This document shows, piece after piece, positions 33,455 to 42,138 of a stretch of DNA of 64,000 bases. The notes beneath the pieces are model-generated. The model ran no database searches and was not told the origin of the DNA. It was given only the letters and a program-made list of their open reading frames with translations. Location: NCBI RefSeq assembly GCF_017876115.1, contig NZ_JAGINO010000021.1, positions 1 through 64,000 of the forward strand, read 5' to 3'. The position numbers were made by a program, and so were the translations under genes. This DNA comes from Azospirillum picis (GTDB lineage: Bacteria > Pseudomonadota > Alphaproteobacteria > Azospirillales > Azospirillaceae). Each line of letters opens with the position of its first letter. Position 1 is the first letter of the stretch.

Positions 33455-35823
33455 CCCGTCCATCGCGGCGATGGGCCGGTTGGGCCTTGGCGCTGTGGCT
33501 GGCCGGGCTGCTCGCCTGCGGCTTCGTCGTGGCGCGAACCACCGTCACCGCCGACCTCTCCGCCTTCCTGCCGCGATCGCCGACACAGACGCAGCAGTTG
33601 CTGGTCGACCAGTTGCGCGACGGCGTGGTCTCCCGGCTCCTGCTGGTGGCGATCGAAGGCGACATGCCTGCCCGTCTGGTTTCCTTGAGCCGGGACATGG
33701 CGGCCCGGCTGCGAAGCGATCCGCGGCTGGCCATGGTCGAAAACGGCGAGCGCGTCGGGGGAGGCGCTGACGGCGCCTATCTCTGGACCAACCGCTATCT
33801 GCTGAGCCCGGCCGTGACGCCCGAACGGTTCACCGCGGACGGGCTGCGGCAGGCGTTGCAGGAGGATTTGCGCCTCCTGCAATCTCCCGCGGGCATGTTC
33901 CTGAAGCAGGCGCTGCCCGCCGATCCGACCGGCGAGATCCTGCGTCTGGCCGACCGGGCGATGGGCGAAGCCGGCGGGCCGGCCAGCAGGGACGGGGTAT
34001 GGATGTCGGCCGATGGAAAGCGGGCGCTGCTCCTGGTGCAGACCGCCGCACCCGGCTTCGACCTCGACGCGCAGCAGGACATCCAGACATCGGTTCGCGC
34101 CGCCTTCGAAGCCGCGCGCACGACCGCCGCTGCCGGGGCCAGCCAACTGGTGATGACGGGGCCGGGGGTCTTCGCCGTCGCGACCCGCGACCGCATCGAG
34201 GCCGATGCCACGCGCTCCTCCATCGTCGCCACGGTGCTGGTGGCCGCGGTTCTGCTGCTGGTCTACCGCTCGGCCCGCGTCCTGGCGCTGTCGCTGTTGC
34301 CGGCGGCAAGCGGCGCGCTGGCGGGCTTCGCCGCGGTTGGCCTGGGCTTCGGCACCGTCCACGGCATCACGCTGGGATTTGGCGTCACGCTGCTGGGGGA
34401 GAGCGTCGACTACGCGATCTATCTCTTCACCCAGACGATGCCGGGACATCCGGCACGCCGAACCCTCGTTCGCATCTGGCCGACGCTGCTGCTGGGCGTC
34501 GGCACCTCGGTTGCCGGGTTCGGCACCATGCTGTTCTCCAGCTTCAGCGGCCTGGCCCAACTGGGGCTGTTTTCCATCACCGGGCTGGTGGCGGCGCTGT
34601 GCGTCACCCGCTGGGTGTTGCCGTCGCTGCTGCCGGACGGCTTCTCGACGGCACGGCCGGCACGGATGGCACCCCTGCTGGCGGCGCTGACAGCCCGTGC
34701 CCCGGCTTTGCGGATGCCGTTGGCTGCGGCGATGCTGCTGTCCCTCGCGTGGCTGTTTTATCAGGGCCCGGCGCTGTGGTCGGGCGAACTGTCGAGCCTC
34801 AGCCCGGTTTCCGAGGCCGACCAGCGCCAGGACGAGGCGTTGCGGAGGGACCTCGGCGCACCCGATGTCGGCCACCTGCTGGTCATCGCCGCCGCCTCGC
34901 CCGACGCGGCGCTCGCTGCGGCGGAGCGTCTGGCCGGCCCTCTCGACGCCTTGACCGGAGAGGGACTGCTGGGCGGCTACGATTCCCCTGCCCTCTATCT
35001 GCCCAGCCAGGCCACGCAGCAGGCGCGCCGGTCGGCACTGCCCGATGCCGGCAGCCTGCAGGCTGCACTCTCCCAGGCGCTGCAGGGGCTTCCCTTCCGC
35101 GCGGACGCCTTCACCCCCTTCCTGTCCGACGTCGAGGCCGCCAGGACCCGGCCGCCGCTGACCTCCGCGAGCCTGGACGGCACCGGGCTGAAGCTGAAAC
35201 TCGACTCGCTGTTGGTACGCAGCGGCGCCGGCTGGACCGCGATGCTGCCGTTGCGCGGAGTCATCGACCCTGCGGCTCTGGCCGCGCGGCTGGATGGCGA
35301 CCCGGCGGCACAGGGCGCCGTCCTGCTGAACCTGAAGGAGGAATCGGACAGGCTCTACCGCACCTACCGCCAAGAGGCGCTCACTCTGGCCCTGATCGGG
35401 GCCGCGGTGATCGCCGTGCTGCTGGCGCTGGCGTTGCGCTCGGCCCGCTCGCTGATCGCCGCACTGATGCCGCTGACCGCCGCGGTGGTGATCACCATGG
35501 CTCTGCTGACCGCTCTCGGCCAGACGCTGTCGATCTTCCATCTGGTCGGCCTGCTCCTCGTCGTCGGAGTCGGCTCGAACTATTCGCTGCTGTTCGAACG
35601 GCCGGAACCGTCAAAGGCACTGCGGGAACGCACGGTCTTCTCGGTCGTGATCGCCAACCTCTGCACCGTCATCGGTTTCGGGACGCTGGCATTTTCCACC
35701 ATCCCGGTGCTGCACGGCATCGGCCTGACGGTCGCCGTCGGCGCCTTCCTGTGCCTCGCCTTCGCCGCGGTGCTGGGCGATCAGCCCCCGTCGCCGGCGG
35801 TGGACGAACCCCACCATGGCTGA
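33451..35823 (+). CDS. MMPL/RND-type exporter of the polyene cluster
   Basis: The 790-residue transporter has two six-helix blocks with large periplasmic loops, the MMPL/RND layout. Membrane motifs include TVLVAAVLLLVYRSARVLALSL, the GVTLLGESVDYAIYLF segment in helix 4, and a second copy near GLLLVVGVGSNYSLLFERPE. These exporters of COG4258 move the lipid-linked polyene across the inner membrane or load the LolA-like carrier. Start and stop overlap neighbours by 4 and 8 nt. The gene lies in the centre of the operon. Confidence 0.93.
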   Translation: MTRPSRRWAGWALALWLAGLLACGFVVARTTVTADLSAFLPRSPTQTQQLLVDQLRDGVVSRLLLVAIEGDMPARLVSLSRDMAARLRSDPRLAMVENGERVGGGADGAYLWTNRYLLSPAVTPERFTADGLRQALQEDLRLLQSPAGMFLKQALPADPTGEILRLADRAMGEAGGPASRDGVWMSADGKRALLLVQTAAPGFDLDAQQDIQTSVRAAFEAARTTAAAGASQLVMTGPGVFAVATRDRIEADATRSSIVATVLVAAVLLLVYRSARVLALSLLPAASGALAGFAAVGLGFGTVHGITLGFGVTLLGESVDYAIYLFTQTMPGHPARRTLVRIWPTLLLGVGTSVAGFGTMLFSSFSGLAQLGLFSITGLVAALCVTRWVLPSLLPDGFSTARPARMAPLLAALTARAPALRMPLAAAMLLSLAWLFYQGPALWSGELSSLSPVSEADQRQDEALRRDLGAPDVGHLLVIAAASPDAALAAAERLAGPLDALTGEGLLGGYDSPALYLPSQATQQARRSALPDAGSLQAALSQALQGLPFRADAFTPFLSDVEAARTRPPLTSASLDGTGLKLKLDSLLVRSGAGWTAMLPLRGVIDPAALAARLDGDPAAQGAVLLNLKEESDRLYRTYRQEALTLALIGAAVIAVLLALALRSARSLIAALMPLTAAVVITMALLTALGQTLSIFHLVGLLLVVGVGSNYSLLFERPEPSKALRERTVFSVVIANLCTVIGFGTLAFSTIPVLHGIGLTVAVGAFLCLAFAAVLGDQPPSPAVDEPHHG

Positions 35824-36637
35824 CCATGTCCTGCCCCGGTCCCGCTGGCACCCCTCGCCGCTGCTCCGCGCCTCCGCCGCGCTGCACCTCGCGGCCCTTG
35901 CCGGCGCGGCAGCGGTGCCGGCCGCCTGGCCGTGGGCGTTGGGGGTGGTGGCGGGCAACCATGCCCTGCTCGGCGCCGCCGGCCTCTGGCCGCGCAGCAC
36001 GCTGCTCGGTCCGAACCTTCGGCGGCTGCCGGAACGCAACGCCCGCCTGGGGCAGGTCGGCCTGTGCTTCGACGACGGACCGGACCCGGAGGTGACGCCG
36101 GCCGTCCTGGAGATGCTGGCGCGGGCGGGTGCCACCGCCAGCTTCTTCTGCATCGCCGAACGGGCCGAGCGCCATCCTGACCTGATCGGGGCCATCACCC
36201 GATGCGGGCATACGGTGGAGAACCATAGCTGGCACCATTCCCACCGGTTCGCCGCGATGGGCGCCGGTTCCATCCGGCGTGAAGTGGGGACGGCGCAGCA
36301 CATCCTGACGGGGTTGGCCGGCCGGCCACCACGCTTCTTCAAGGCGCCGGCCGGCCTGCGCAACCCGTTGCTCGACCCCGTGCTCTCTGGGTTCGGCCTC
36401 CGGCTGGCGAGTTGGACACGGCGCGGCTTCGACGCCGTACGCCGCAATCCGGTCGAGGTTGAACGGCGCCTGGTGCGCGCCCTGGCTGCCGGCGACATCC
36501 TGATGCTGCATGACGGCTCCGCCGCACGGTCGCCGCACGGACAGCCGGTGGTTTTGCAGGTCCTACCGCGCCTGCTCGACAGGCTGGCCGATCAGGGATT
36601 GGCGGCCGTGTCGCTGGAGGTGGTCGCCGATGACTGA
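35816..36637 (+). CDS. NodB-type polysaccharide deacetylase in the polyene cluster
   Basis: The 273-residue protein has a hydrophobic N-terminal stretch (about residues 18-60), possibly two anchoring helices. A NodB domain follows from about residue 80 with all main motifs: FDDGPDPEV (metal Asp and general base), HSWHHSH (the metal His pair), FFKAPAGLRNP and LMLHDGSA. It could remove an acetyl or other acyl group from a sugar or amide linked to the pigment; relatives also act on non-sugar substrates. A deacetylase is not part of the core aryl-polyene set, so its presence may mark a modified glycan end. It overlaps both neighbours by 8 nt, so it belongs to the operon. Confidence 0.9.
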   Translation: MADHVLPRSRWHPSPLLRASAALHLAALAGAAAVPAAWPWALGVVAGNHALLGAAGLWPRSTLLGPNLRRLPERNARLGQVGLCFDDGPDPEVTPAVLEMLARAGATASFFCIAERAERHPDLIGAITRCGHTVENHSWHHSHRFAAMGAGSIRREVGTAQHILTGLAGRPPRFFKAPAGLRNPLLDPVLSGFGLRLASWTRRGFDAVRRNPVEVERRLVRALAAGDILMLHDGSAARSPHGQPVVLQVLPRLLDRLADQGLAAVSLEVVADD

Positions 36638-37391
36638 CTCCCTGTTCCGCGAGCTCGTCGAGACGGCCGCCCTACCCTACCGCCATTGCGGCCGCTACGC
36701 CTGGCATTTCGCCAAGGGAAAGCTGAAGGGGGACCCCGTCTTCCGCCACCTGCTCCGCAGGCCGCTCCTGCCTGGCGCCGGGCGCCTGCTCGATCTCGGC
36801 TGCGGGCAGGGGGTGCTGATGGCGCTGCTGCGCGCGGCTGCGGCACGGCATGCCGTAGGAGACTGGCCACCGGACTGGCCGGCCCCGCCGTCCGCCCTCA
36901 GCCTCCATGGCGTGGAGCTTTCAGCCAGGCGCGCACGGCTTGCTCGGGCAGCACTGGGAGACAGCGTGGTCCAGGGCGACATCCGGGATGCCCTGCTGCC
37001 GCCCAGTGATGCCATTGTCATCCTCGACGTGCTGCTCTATCTCAGCCGGGACGAACAGGCGGCCGTTCTTGCCCGTTGTGCGGGCGCGCTGGCCTCCGGC
37101 GGCGTCCTGCTGCTGCGGGAGGCCGATGCAGGGGGTGGCCTGCCCTTCCATGTCACGCGCTGGGCCGAACGGCTGGCATGCCTGATGCGCCGGCAATGGC
37201 ACCAGCCCCTGGTCTATCGCCCGGCACGGGAATGGATCGTCCTGCTGGAGGATCTGGGCCTTGCGGTGACGGCTCTGCCGATGAGCCAAGGCACACCTTT
37301 CGCCAACACCTTGTTCATAGCCCGCCAAAGCAATCGCACAGTCCAATTTTGCCCTTCCTCCGGCGAAACGGTGGATGCTAGCATTCCTTGA
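36630..37391 (+). CDS. SAM-dependent methyltransferase in the polyene cluster
   Basis: The 253-residue class I methyltransferase has the AdoMet-binding motif I in RLLDLGCGQGVLMALL. The motif II region reads SVVQGDIRDALLPPSDAIVILDVLLYLSRDEQ, and motif III has AGALASGGVLLLREADAG. It resembles the methyltransferases of aryl polyene clusters, which methylate the aryl head or hydroxyl. The start overlaps the deacetylase stop by 8 nt. The stop lies 55 nt before the ketosynthase gene, the only real gap in the operon, which includes a slight AT-rich stretch. Confidence 0.88.
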   Translation: MTDSLFRELVETAALPYRHCGRYAWHFAKGKLKGDPVFRHLLRRPLLPGAGRLLDLGCGQGVLMALLRAAAARHAVGDWPPDWPAPPSALSLHGVELSARRARLARAALGDSVVQGDIRDALLPPSDAIVILDVLLYLSRDEQAAVLARCAGALASGGVLLLREADAGGGLPFHVTRWAERLACLMRRQWHQPLVYRPAREWIVLLEDLGLAVTALPMSQGTPFANTLFIARQSNRTVQFCPSSGETVDASIP

Positions 37392-37446
37392 ACAATGAAA
37401 CTCCAGACTGCTGCCCACCTCGCCCGACAATCATAAGAATATCATC

Positions 37447-38640
37447 GTGCAGCCACTTTCCCTAAGCCATATGAGCATCGTCAGCAGCCTGGGCGCCGGG
37501 CAGGATGCAACCCTGGATGCTCTGCGTACCGGAAGAGGCGGCCTGAAGCCTTGCCGATTCGAAACCGTGACGCTGGACACGCACATCGGCGAAGTCGCCG
37601 GACTGGACGGCGTGCGCCTGCCGGACCGGCTGGCGGGCTACGACTGCCGCAACAACCGGCTGGCCGAGCTGGCGCTTTGCCAGGACGGGTTCGACACGGC
37701 GGTGGCAGCGGCCCGCGAACGCTATGGCGCACATCGCATCGGCGTGCTTCTGGGCACCAGCACATCCGGCATCCTCTCCGCCGAACTTGCCTATCGCCAG
37801 CGTGACAAGGACACCGGCGCGCTCCCTTCCGCCTTCAGCTTCGCAACGACGCACAGCACGGGTTCCCTCGCCGAGTTCGTGCGCGTGCGCCTGGGTTTGG
37901 AGGGGCCGGCCTTCGTCTCCTCCTCCGCCTGCGCCACGACGTCGAAGGTGTTCGCCAGCGCCGCGCGGATGGTCGCAGCCGGGCTCTGCGACGCGGTGGT
38001 GGTCGGGGGCGCCGACAGCCTGTGCCTGACGACGCTGTACGGCTTCCATTCGCTGGAGCTGGTTTCTCCCACTCCCTGCAGACCCTTCGATGCCGACCGC
38101 AGAGGGGTTTCACTGGGGGAAGGTGCCGGCTTCGCCCTGCTGGAACGGGCGGATCCGCGCCCCGCTCCCGGCACCGTCCACCTGCTGGGCGCCGGCGAGA
38201 GCAGCGATGCGCATCACATGTCCACGCCACATCCGGAAGGGCTGGGCGCAAGGCTGGCGATGGAACGGGCGCTCACCGCCGCCGGGCTGGAGCCAGGCGA
38301 CATCGACTACGTCAACCTGCATGGCACCGCGACCACCTACGGCGACGCGGCCGAGGACCGGGCGATCACCGGACTGTTCGGCACGCGCACGCCGGTCAGC
38401 TCGACCAAGGGGTATACGGGTCACACGCTGGGGGCGGCGGGAATCGTCGAGGCGATCATCAGCGTGCTGACCTTGCGCGCCGGGCTGATCCCCGGCAGCC
38501 CGCAGACGCGCACCCTCGACCCGGCCCTGCGCAGCCGTTATCTGCAGGCCAACGAAACAGGGCGCATGGACCGCGTGATGACCAACTCCTTCGGCTTCGG
38601 CGGCAGCAACAGTGCCCTGGTCTTCGGGTGGGCGGCGTGA
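37447..38640 (+). CDS. Beta-ketoacyl-ACP synthase of the polyene cluster, ApeO-like
   Basis: The 397-residue condensing enzyme has the complete triad. The nucleophile Cys162 is in SSSACATTSK, His292 in NLHGTATTYGD and His325 in KGYTGHTLGAAG. The N-terminal ISS-like start, VGGADSLCLTTLYGF and the C-terminal NSFGFGGSNSALV are typical of FabF-like ketosynthases. Such enzymes in aryl polyene clusters form a heterodimer with a partner lacking the active-site Cys. The next gene encodes such a partner and overlaps the stop as GTGA. The start is GTG at 37447. Confidence 0.93.
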   Translation: MQPLSLSHMSIVSSLGAGQDATLDALRTGRGGLKPCRFETVTLDTHIGEVAGLDGVRLPDRLAGYDCRNNRLAELALCQDGFDTAVAAARERYGAHRIGVLLGTSTSGILSAELAYRQRDKDTGALPSAFSFATTHSTGSLAEFVRVRLGLEGPAFVSSSACATTSKVFASAARMVAAGLCDAVVVGGADSLCLTTLYGFHSLELVSPTPCRPFDADRRGVSLGEGAGFALLERADPRPAPGTVHLLGAGESSDAHHMSTPHPEGLGARLAMERALTAAGLEPGDIDYVNLHGTATTYGDAAEDRAITGLFGTRTPVSSTKGYTGHTLGAAGIVEAIISVLTLRAGLIPGSPQTRTLDPALRSRYLQANETGRMDRVMTNSFGFGGSNSALVFGWAA

Positions 38641-39449
38641 TCCGGGTCTTCGTCGAGGCCGTGAGCCTGCTCGGCCCCGGACTGGCCGGCTGGGACGAGG
38701 CCAGCGCCGTTCTGGCAGGGCTCCGCCCCTATGCGCCGGCGCCGGCAGTGCTGACAGCCAGCCCGCTGCTTCCCCCTGCCGAACGCCGGCGCAGCGTGCC
38801 CACCGTCAGGCTGGCCATGGCGGTGGGGGCCGAAGCGATGGAGAGGGCGGGCCGGGATCCGGAAACCGTCGCCACCGTTTTCGCCTCGTCCAGCGGTGAT
38901 CCCGATACGCTGCACACCATCCTGGAAACGCTCGCTTCGGACGAGCCCGAGATCTCGCCGACACGGTTCCACAACTCGGTCCACAACGCACCGGCCGGCT
39001 ACTGGAGCATCGCCACCCGCTCCCGCCAGCCCTCGGCCAGTCTGTCGAGCCATGACGAGAGCTTCCAGGCTGGTCTGCTGGAAGCGGTGACCCAGGTCGC
39101 GACCGCGGGCTGGACCGTCGCCCTCATCGCCTACGACCTCCCCTACCCCGAACCGCTGAATAGCGTGCGGCCCATCGCCGGAGCGTTCGGCACCGCCCTG
39201 GTCCTGACGCCGCAGCCGACCGGGCGCAGCTTCGCCCGCCTCGATCTCACCCTGGACCGCACCGATATGCCGGCAACGCGAATGGCCGATGCGGCGCTGG
39301 AGGCACTCAGGGCGGGCAATCCGGCGGGGCGCGCGCTGCCGCTGCTGGGCGCCCTGGCGCGCGTGGCCTCGGGTGACGGTGCCGAGACGGTGGTGCTTGA
39401 TCTGCCTCCCGGAAGCCATCTGGTGCTGCAGGTCGGCCCGCCATGCTGA
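38637..39449 (+). CDS. Cys-less ketosynthase-like partner (chain-length-factor type), ApeC-like
   Basis: The 270-residue protein resembles the N-terminal thiolase-fold half of ketosynthases: VRLAMAVGAEAMERAGRD, a VATVFASSSGDPDTL strand and helix, and a HNSVHNAPAGYWSIA segment. There is no catalytic Cys; the only Cys is the last residue. This fits the chain-length-factor partner of aryl-polyene systems, which pairs with the ketosynthase and helps set chain length. GTG start overlapping the ketosynthase stop (GTGA) indicates coupled synthesis of equal amounts. The stop overlaps the ApeP-like start. Confidence 0.87.
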   Translation: MIRVFVEAVSLLGPGLAGWDEASAVLAGLRPYAPAPAVLTASPLLPPAERRRSVPTVRLAMAVGAEAMERAGRDPETVATVFASSSGDPDTLHTILETLASDEPEISPTRFHNSVHNAPAGYWSIATRSRQPSASLSSHDESFQAGLLEAVTQVATAGWTVALIAYDLPYPEPLNSVRPIAGAFGTALVLTPQPTGRSFARLDLTLDRTDMPATRMADAALEALRAGNPAGRALPLLGALARVASGDGAETVVLDLPPGSHLVLQVGPPC

Positions 39450-39877
39450 TGGGGCGTGCCGACCTTGCGGCCCTGATCCCGCATTCCGGAAGCATGTGCC
39501 TGCTGGAAAGCGTGCTGTCCTGGGACTCCCGCCGCATCCGCTGCACCGCCGCCAGCCATCGTTCCCCGGACAACCCGCTGCGTCATGCCGGACGCCTCGC
39601 CGCGGTGTGCGGCGTCGAATACGCCTCGCAGGCCATGGCCGTTCATGGCGGGCTGACCGCCGGCGGCAAACGCCCGGCGGCCGGTTATCTCGCCAGCCTG
39701 CGCGATCTCGCCTGCCACGCCGACCGCCTCGACGACGTGACGGCGGATCTGCTGATCGAGGCGGAGAACCTGACCGGAGACGGCAGCCGCGTGATCTACG
39801 GCTTTTCCATTCACGCCGACGGTGCGCTGCTGCTGAGCGGTCGGGCCGCGGTGGTCATCGACGCGGGGGAGCGATGA
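39443..39877 (+). CDS. Hot-dog dehydratase, ApeP-like (COG4706)
   Basis: The 144-residue protein has the PHSGSMCLLESVLSWD start with the candidate catalytic His14. A later acidic helix carries CGVEYASQAMAVHGG. This is the pattern of ApeP-type hot-dog dehydratases, which act with the shorter ApeI-like enzyme to remove water from 3-hydroxyacyl-ACP. Two different dehydratases in one cluster are typical of aryl polyenes. It overlaps both neighbours by a few bases, so it is an integral operon member. Confidence 0.9.
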   Translation: MLMGRADLAALIPHSGSMCLLESVLSWDSRRIRCTAASHRSPDNPLRHAGRLAAVCGVEYASQAMAVHGGLTAGGKRPAAGYLASLRDLACHADRLDDVTADLLIEAENLTGDGSRVIYGFSIHADGALLLSGRAAVVIDAGER

Positions 39878-40593
39878 AACGCGCGCTCGTTACCGGCGGC
39901 AGCGGCGCATTGGGCGCCGCCATCTGCCGGACACTGGCTGGCGACGGTTGCCATGTGCTGATCCATGCCAACGGCCGCACCGACCGCGCCGAGGCACTGG
40001 CCGGTGCAATCCGGGAGGCCGGTGGCTCTGCCGAGACGGTGGCCTTCGACGTCACCGACGCGCAGGCCGCCACAGCGGCGCTGGAACGGCTGCTCGACGG
40101 CGGGCCGATCCAGGTCCTGGTCAACAATGCGGGCGTTCACGACGACGCGGTGATGCCGGCCATGCGGCACGACCAGTGGGCACGCGTCATCGACGTCTCG
40201 CTGAACGGCTTCTTCAACGTCACACAGCCTCTGCTGATGCCGATGATCGGCACCCGGTGGGGACGGATCGTCACCGTTTCATCCGTGGCAGCGGTCGCGG
40301 GCAATCGCGGCCAGACCAACTATGCCGCAGCCAAGGCCGGCCTTCATGGAGCCACCAAGTCCCTGGCGCTGGAGTTGGCACCGCGCGGCATCACCGTCAA
40401 CGCGGTGGCGCCGGGGATCATCGCGTCTCCGATGGCCGATGCCGCCTTCGATCCCGAAGCGGTCAAGCGGCTGGTGCCGATGAAGCGTGCCGGACGGCCG
40501 GAAGAGGTCGCCGACCTCGTTGCCTTCCTGGCGTCGGAGCGTGCCGCCTATATCTCCGGACAGGTGATTTCGATCAACGGTGGGATGATCTGA
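39874..40593 (+). CDS. 3-oxoacyl-ACP reductase, FabG/ApeQ-like
   Basis: The 239-residue short-chain reductase has the NADPH-binding GGSGALGAAI motif, NNAG at residues 84-87 and the catalytic Ser137, Tyr150 and Lys154. It ends in the FabG-type SGQVISINGGMI. It should reduce the ketone formed in each condensation, giving the hydroxyl removed by the two dehydratases. It is the last gene of the plus-strand operon. Its 3' end overlaps the convergent glycosyltransferase gene by 20 bp, leaving no room for a terminator between them. Confidence 0.94.
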   Translation: MKRALVTGGSGALGAAICRTLAGDGCHVLIHANGRTDRAEALAGAIREAGGSAETVAFDVTDAQAATAALERLLDGGPIQVLVNNAGVHDDAVMPAMRHDQWARVIDVSLNGFFNVTQPLLMPMIGTRWGRIVTVSSVAAVAGNRGQTNYAAAKAGLHGATKSLALELAPRGITVNAVAPGIIASPMADAAFDPEAVKRLVPMKRAGRPEEVADLVAFLASERAAYISGQVISINGGMI

Positions 40594-41359
40594 AGGAGGC
40601 CTTCCTGGCCCGCCGGACGGCAAGCATCGGCAGGCGGCCGAGAAAGCCCAGCATCAGGCGCGTGTGCATCCAGGTCAGCAGGGCATTGTCGCGGAGATAG
40701 CGGAAGTGGGAAACGCCACCCTCCTCCGGCTTGAAATAACGGACAGGTGCCGGCACGTTGATCGTCGGCACCCCGTTCCAGCACAGCCGCACGGCCGCCT
40801 CGGGATCGAAGTCGAACCGGCGCATCCAGGGATTGCGCGCCATCACCCGGCGCAGCGGCGCGATGGGATAGACGCGGAAGCCGAACAGCGAATCGTCGAT
40901 TCCGCCCCACAGGGTTTCCAGGTTGGCCCACCAGTTGGATATCCTGCGTCCCCGCACGCGCAGACGCGGGGCGGCGGCGTCGAACACCGGCCGCCCCAGC
41001 ACCAGCGCCTCGGGGTTGGCTTGCGACACGCCCTGGAATTGCGGAATGCGGTCGGCTGGATGCTGTCCGTCGGCATCCATGGTCAGCACATGGGTGAAGC
41101 CGCAGCGTTCGGCCTCTATCAGCCCATGCAGAACGGCCGCCCCCTTGCCGCGGTTGACCGGCAGAACGAGGACCCGCAGGTTCGGGTCGTCCGCGGCCAT
41201 GCGATGCAGGTCCTCGGCGGTGCCGTCGGTGCTGCCGTCGACCACCACCCAGACCGGCGCCCAGTGCTGCCGGGCAGCCTGAACCGTCTCGAACAGCTTG
41301 GGGCCTGTGTTGTAGCTGGGGATGAGGACGAGATGGCTTTCGGAGTGGGAGGCGATCAC
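40574..41359 (-). CDS. Family 2 glycosyltransferase in the polyene cluster
   Basis: The 261-residue GT-A enzyme has a LIPSYNTG start, a nucleotide-binding VVVDGSTDGT segment and the metal-binding DAD in VLTMDADGQHPADRI, then SLFGFRVYPIAPLRR. It should add a sugar to a lipid or to the aryl head. In many aryl polyene clusters this domain is fused to the LPLAT acyltransferase; here it is separate. GTG start at 41359 overlaps the preceding acyltransferase stop (GTGA). Its end overlaps the ketoreductase gene on the other strand by 20 bp. Confidence 0.9.
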   Translation of the reverse strand: MIASHSESHLVLIPSYNTGPKLFETVQAARQHWAPVWVVVDGSTDGTAEDLHRMAADDPNLRVLVLPVNRGKGAAVLHGLIEAERCGFTHVLTMDADGQHPADRIPQFQGVSQANPEALVLGRPVFDAAAPRLRVRGRRISNWWANLETLWGGIDDSLFGFRVYPIAPLRRVMARNPWMRRFDFDPEAAVRLCWNGVPTINVPAPVRYFKPEEGGVSHFRYLRDNALLTWMHTRLMLGFLGRLPMLAVRRARKASFRSSHR

Positions 41360-42138
41360 AGCTCGGACCTGTAGTGGCGTTCGAGATCCTCGACCAGGTC
41401 GCGGACATCGGTTGGCGGGTCGAAACGGCGGCCGAGCCGGACGGTGTAGACCAGGGGGAATTCCGGCTTGCGGAACAGCGGCCAGCCTTTGCCGAGGAAG
41501 TGGGTGTTGCTCTCGATGAAGACCGTTTGCACCGGTGCCTTGGCCGTCTTGGCGATCAACGCGAATCCGCCCTTCAGCGCGTTGATCGGCGGCCGTTCGG
41601 TTCGGGTCCCTTCCGGGAAGATCAGGAGCTGCTGACCGGCCCGCACCTCGTGCGCGGCCATCTTGACCAGCGAGGACGGGGAGTCGTTGCGGATATAGCC
41701 GGCCATCCGGGCCCCACTGCCGAGGCACAGGTTGTCATAGACCTTGGACTTGGCGATGCACACCGCGTCCGGCAGGCGGGAAACCAGCAGCACGGCGTCC
41801 AGGAGAGACGGATGGTTCGGACAGACGACCAGCCCGCCCTCCGTCCGCAGCCGGTCGAGTGCCGAAAGATCGGTCTTCAGGATGCCGAACGCGCGCAGGA
41901 TGCCGAGATAGAGCCGGAAGCCCGACCTGATCATGAAGCGGCCCAATGGCCGCCCGAGGCGGCGCGGCAGCAGCGGGTCGAGCAACGCCGCCGTCAGGCT
42001 CCAAGCCAATGACAGAAACCCGAACAGGAACAGCAGGACATAGAAGAGCGGATATTCCCACATCCGCCGGACCGCGCCTGAAAAGGTCAGACCACGTCGC
42101 CCACGGGCGCGCGAATGTTCCGTCGCCGTTTCCGCCAT
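41356..42138 (-). CDS. PlsC-like 1-acyl-glycerol-3-phosphate acyltransferase family protein
   Basis: The 260-residue membrane-bound acyltransferase has a helix at about residues 30-55 (FYVLLFLFGFLSLAWS). The HX4D motif is CPNHPSLLDAVLL, and the acceptor-binding FPEGTRTERP follows. It is distinct from the LPLAT gene at 31870, so the cluster has two acyltransferases of different families. It may acylate the glycosylated product or make its lipid anchor. The start overlaps the 3' end of the flavoprotein gene by 52 bp, an unusually long overlap; a start further inside at Met25 is possible. It stops within the glycosyltransferase start. Confidence 0.88.
   Translation of the reverse strand: MAETATEHSRARGRRGLTFSGAVRRMWEYPLFYVLLFLFGFLSLAWSLTAALLDPLLPRRLGRPLGRFMIRSGFRLYLGILRAFGILKTDLSALDRLRTEGGLVVCPNHPSLLDAVLLVSRLPDAVCIAKSKVYDNLCLGSGARMAGYIRNDSPSSLVKMAAHEVRAGQQLLIFPEGTRTERPPINALKGGFALIAKTAKAPVQTVFIESNTHFLGKGWPLFRKPEFPLVYTVRLGRRFDPPTDVRDLVEDLERHYRSEL

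Noticed and set aside
33268..35541. 757-codon minus-strand frame opposite the MMPL gene
   Set aside because: Antisense shadow; Gln/Arg/Gly-rich with no motif.
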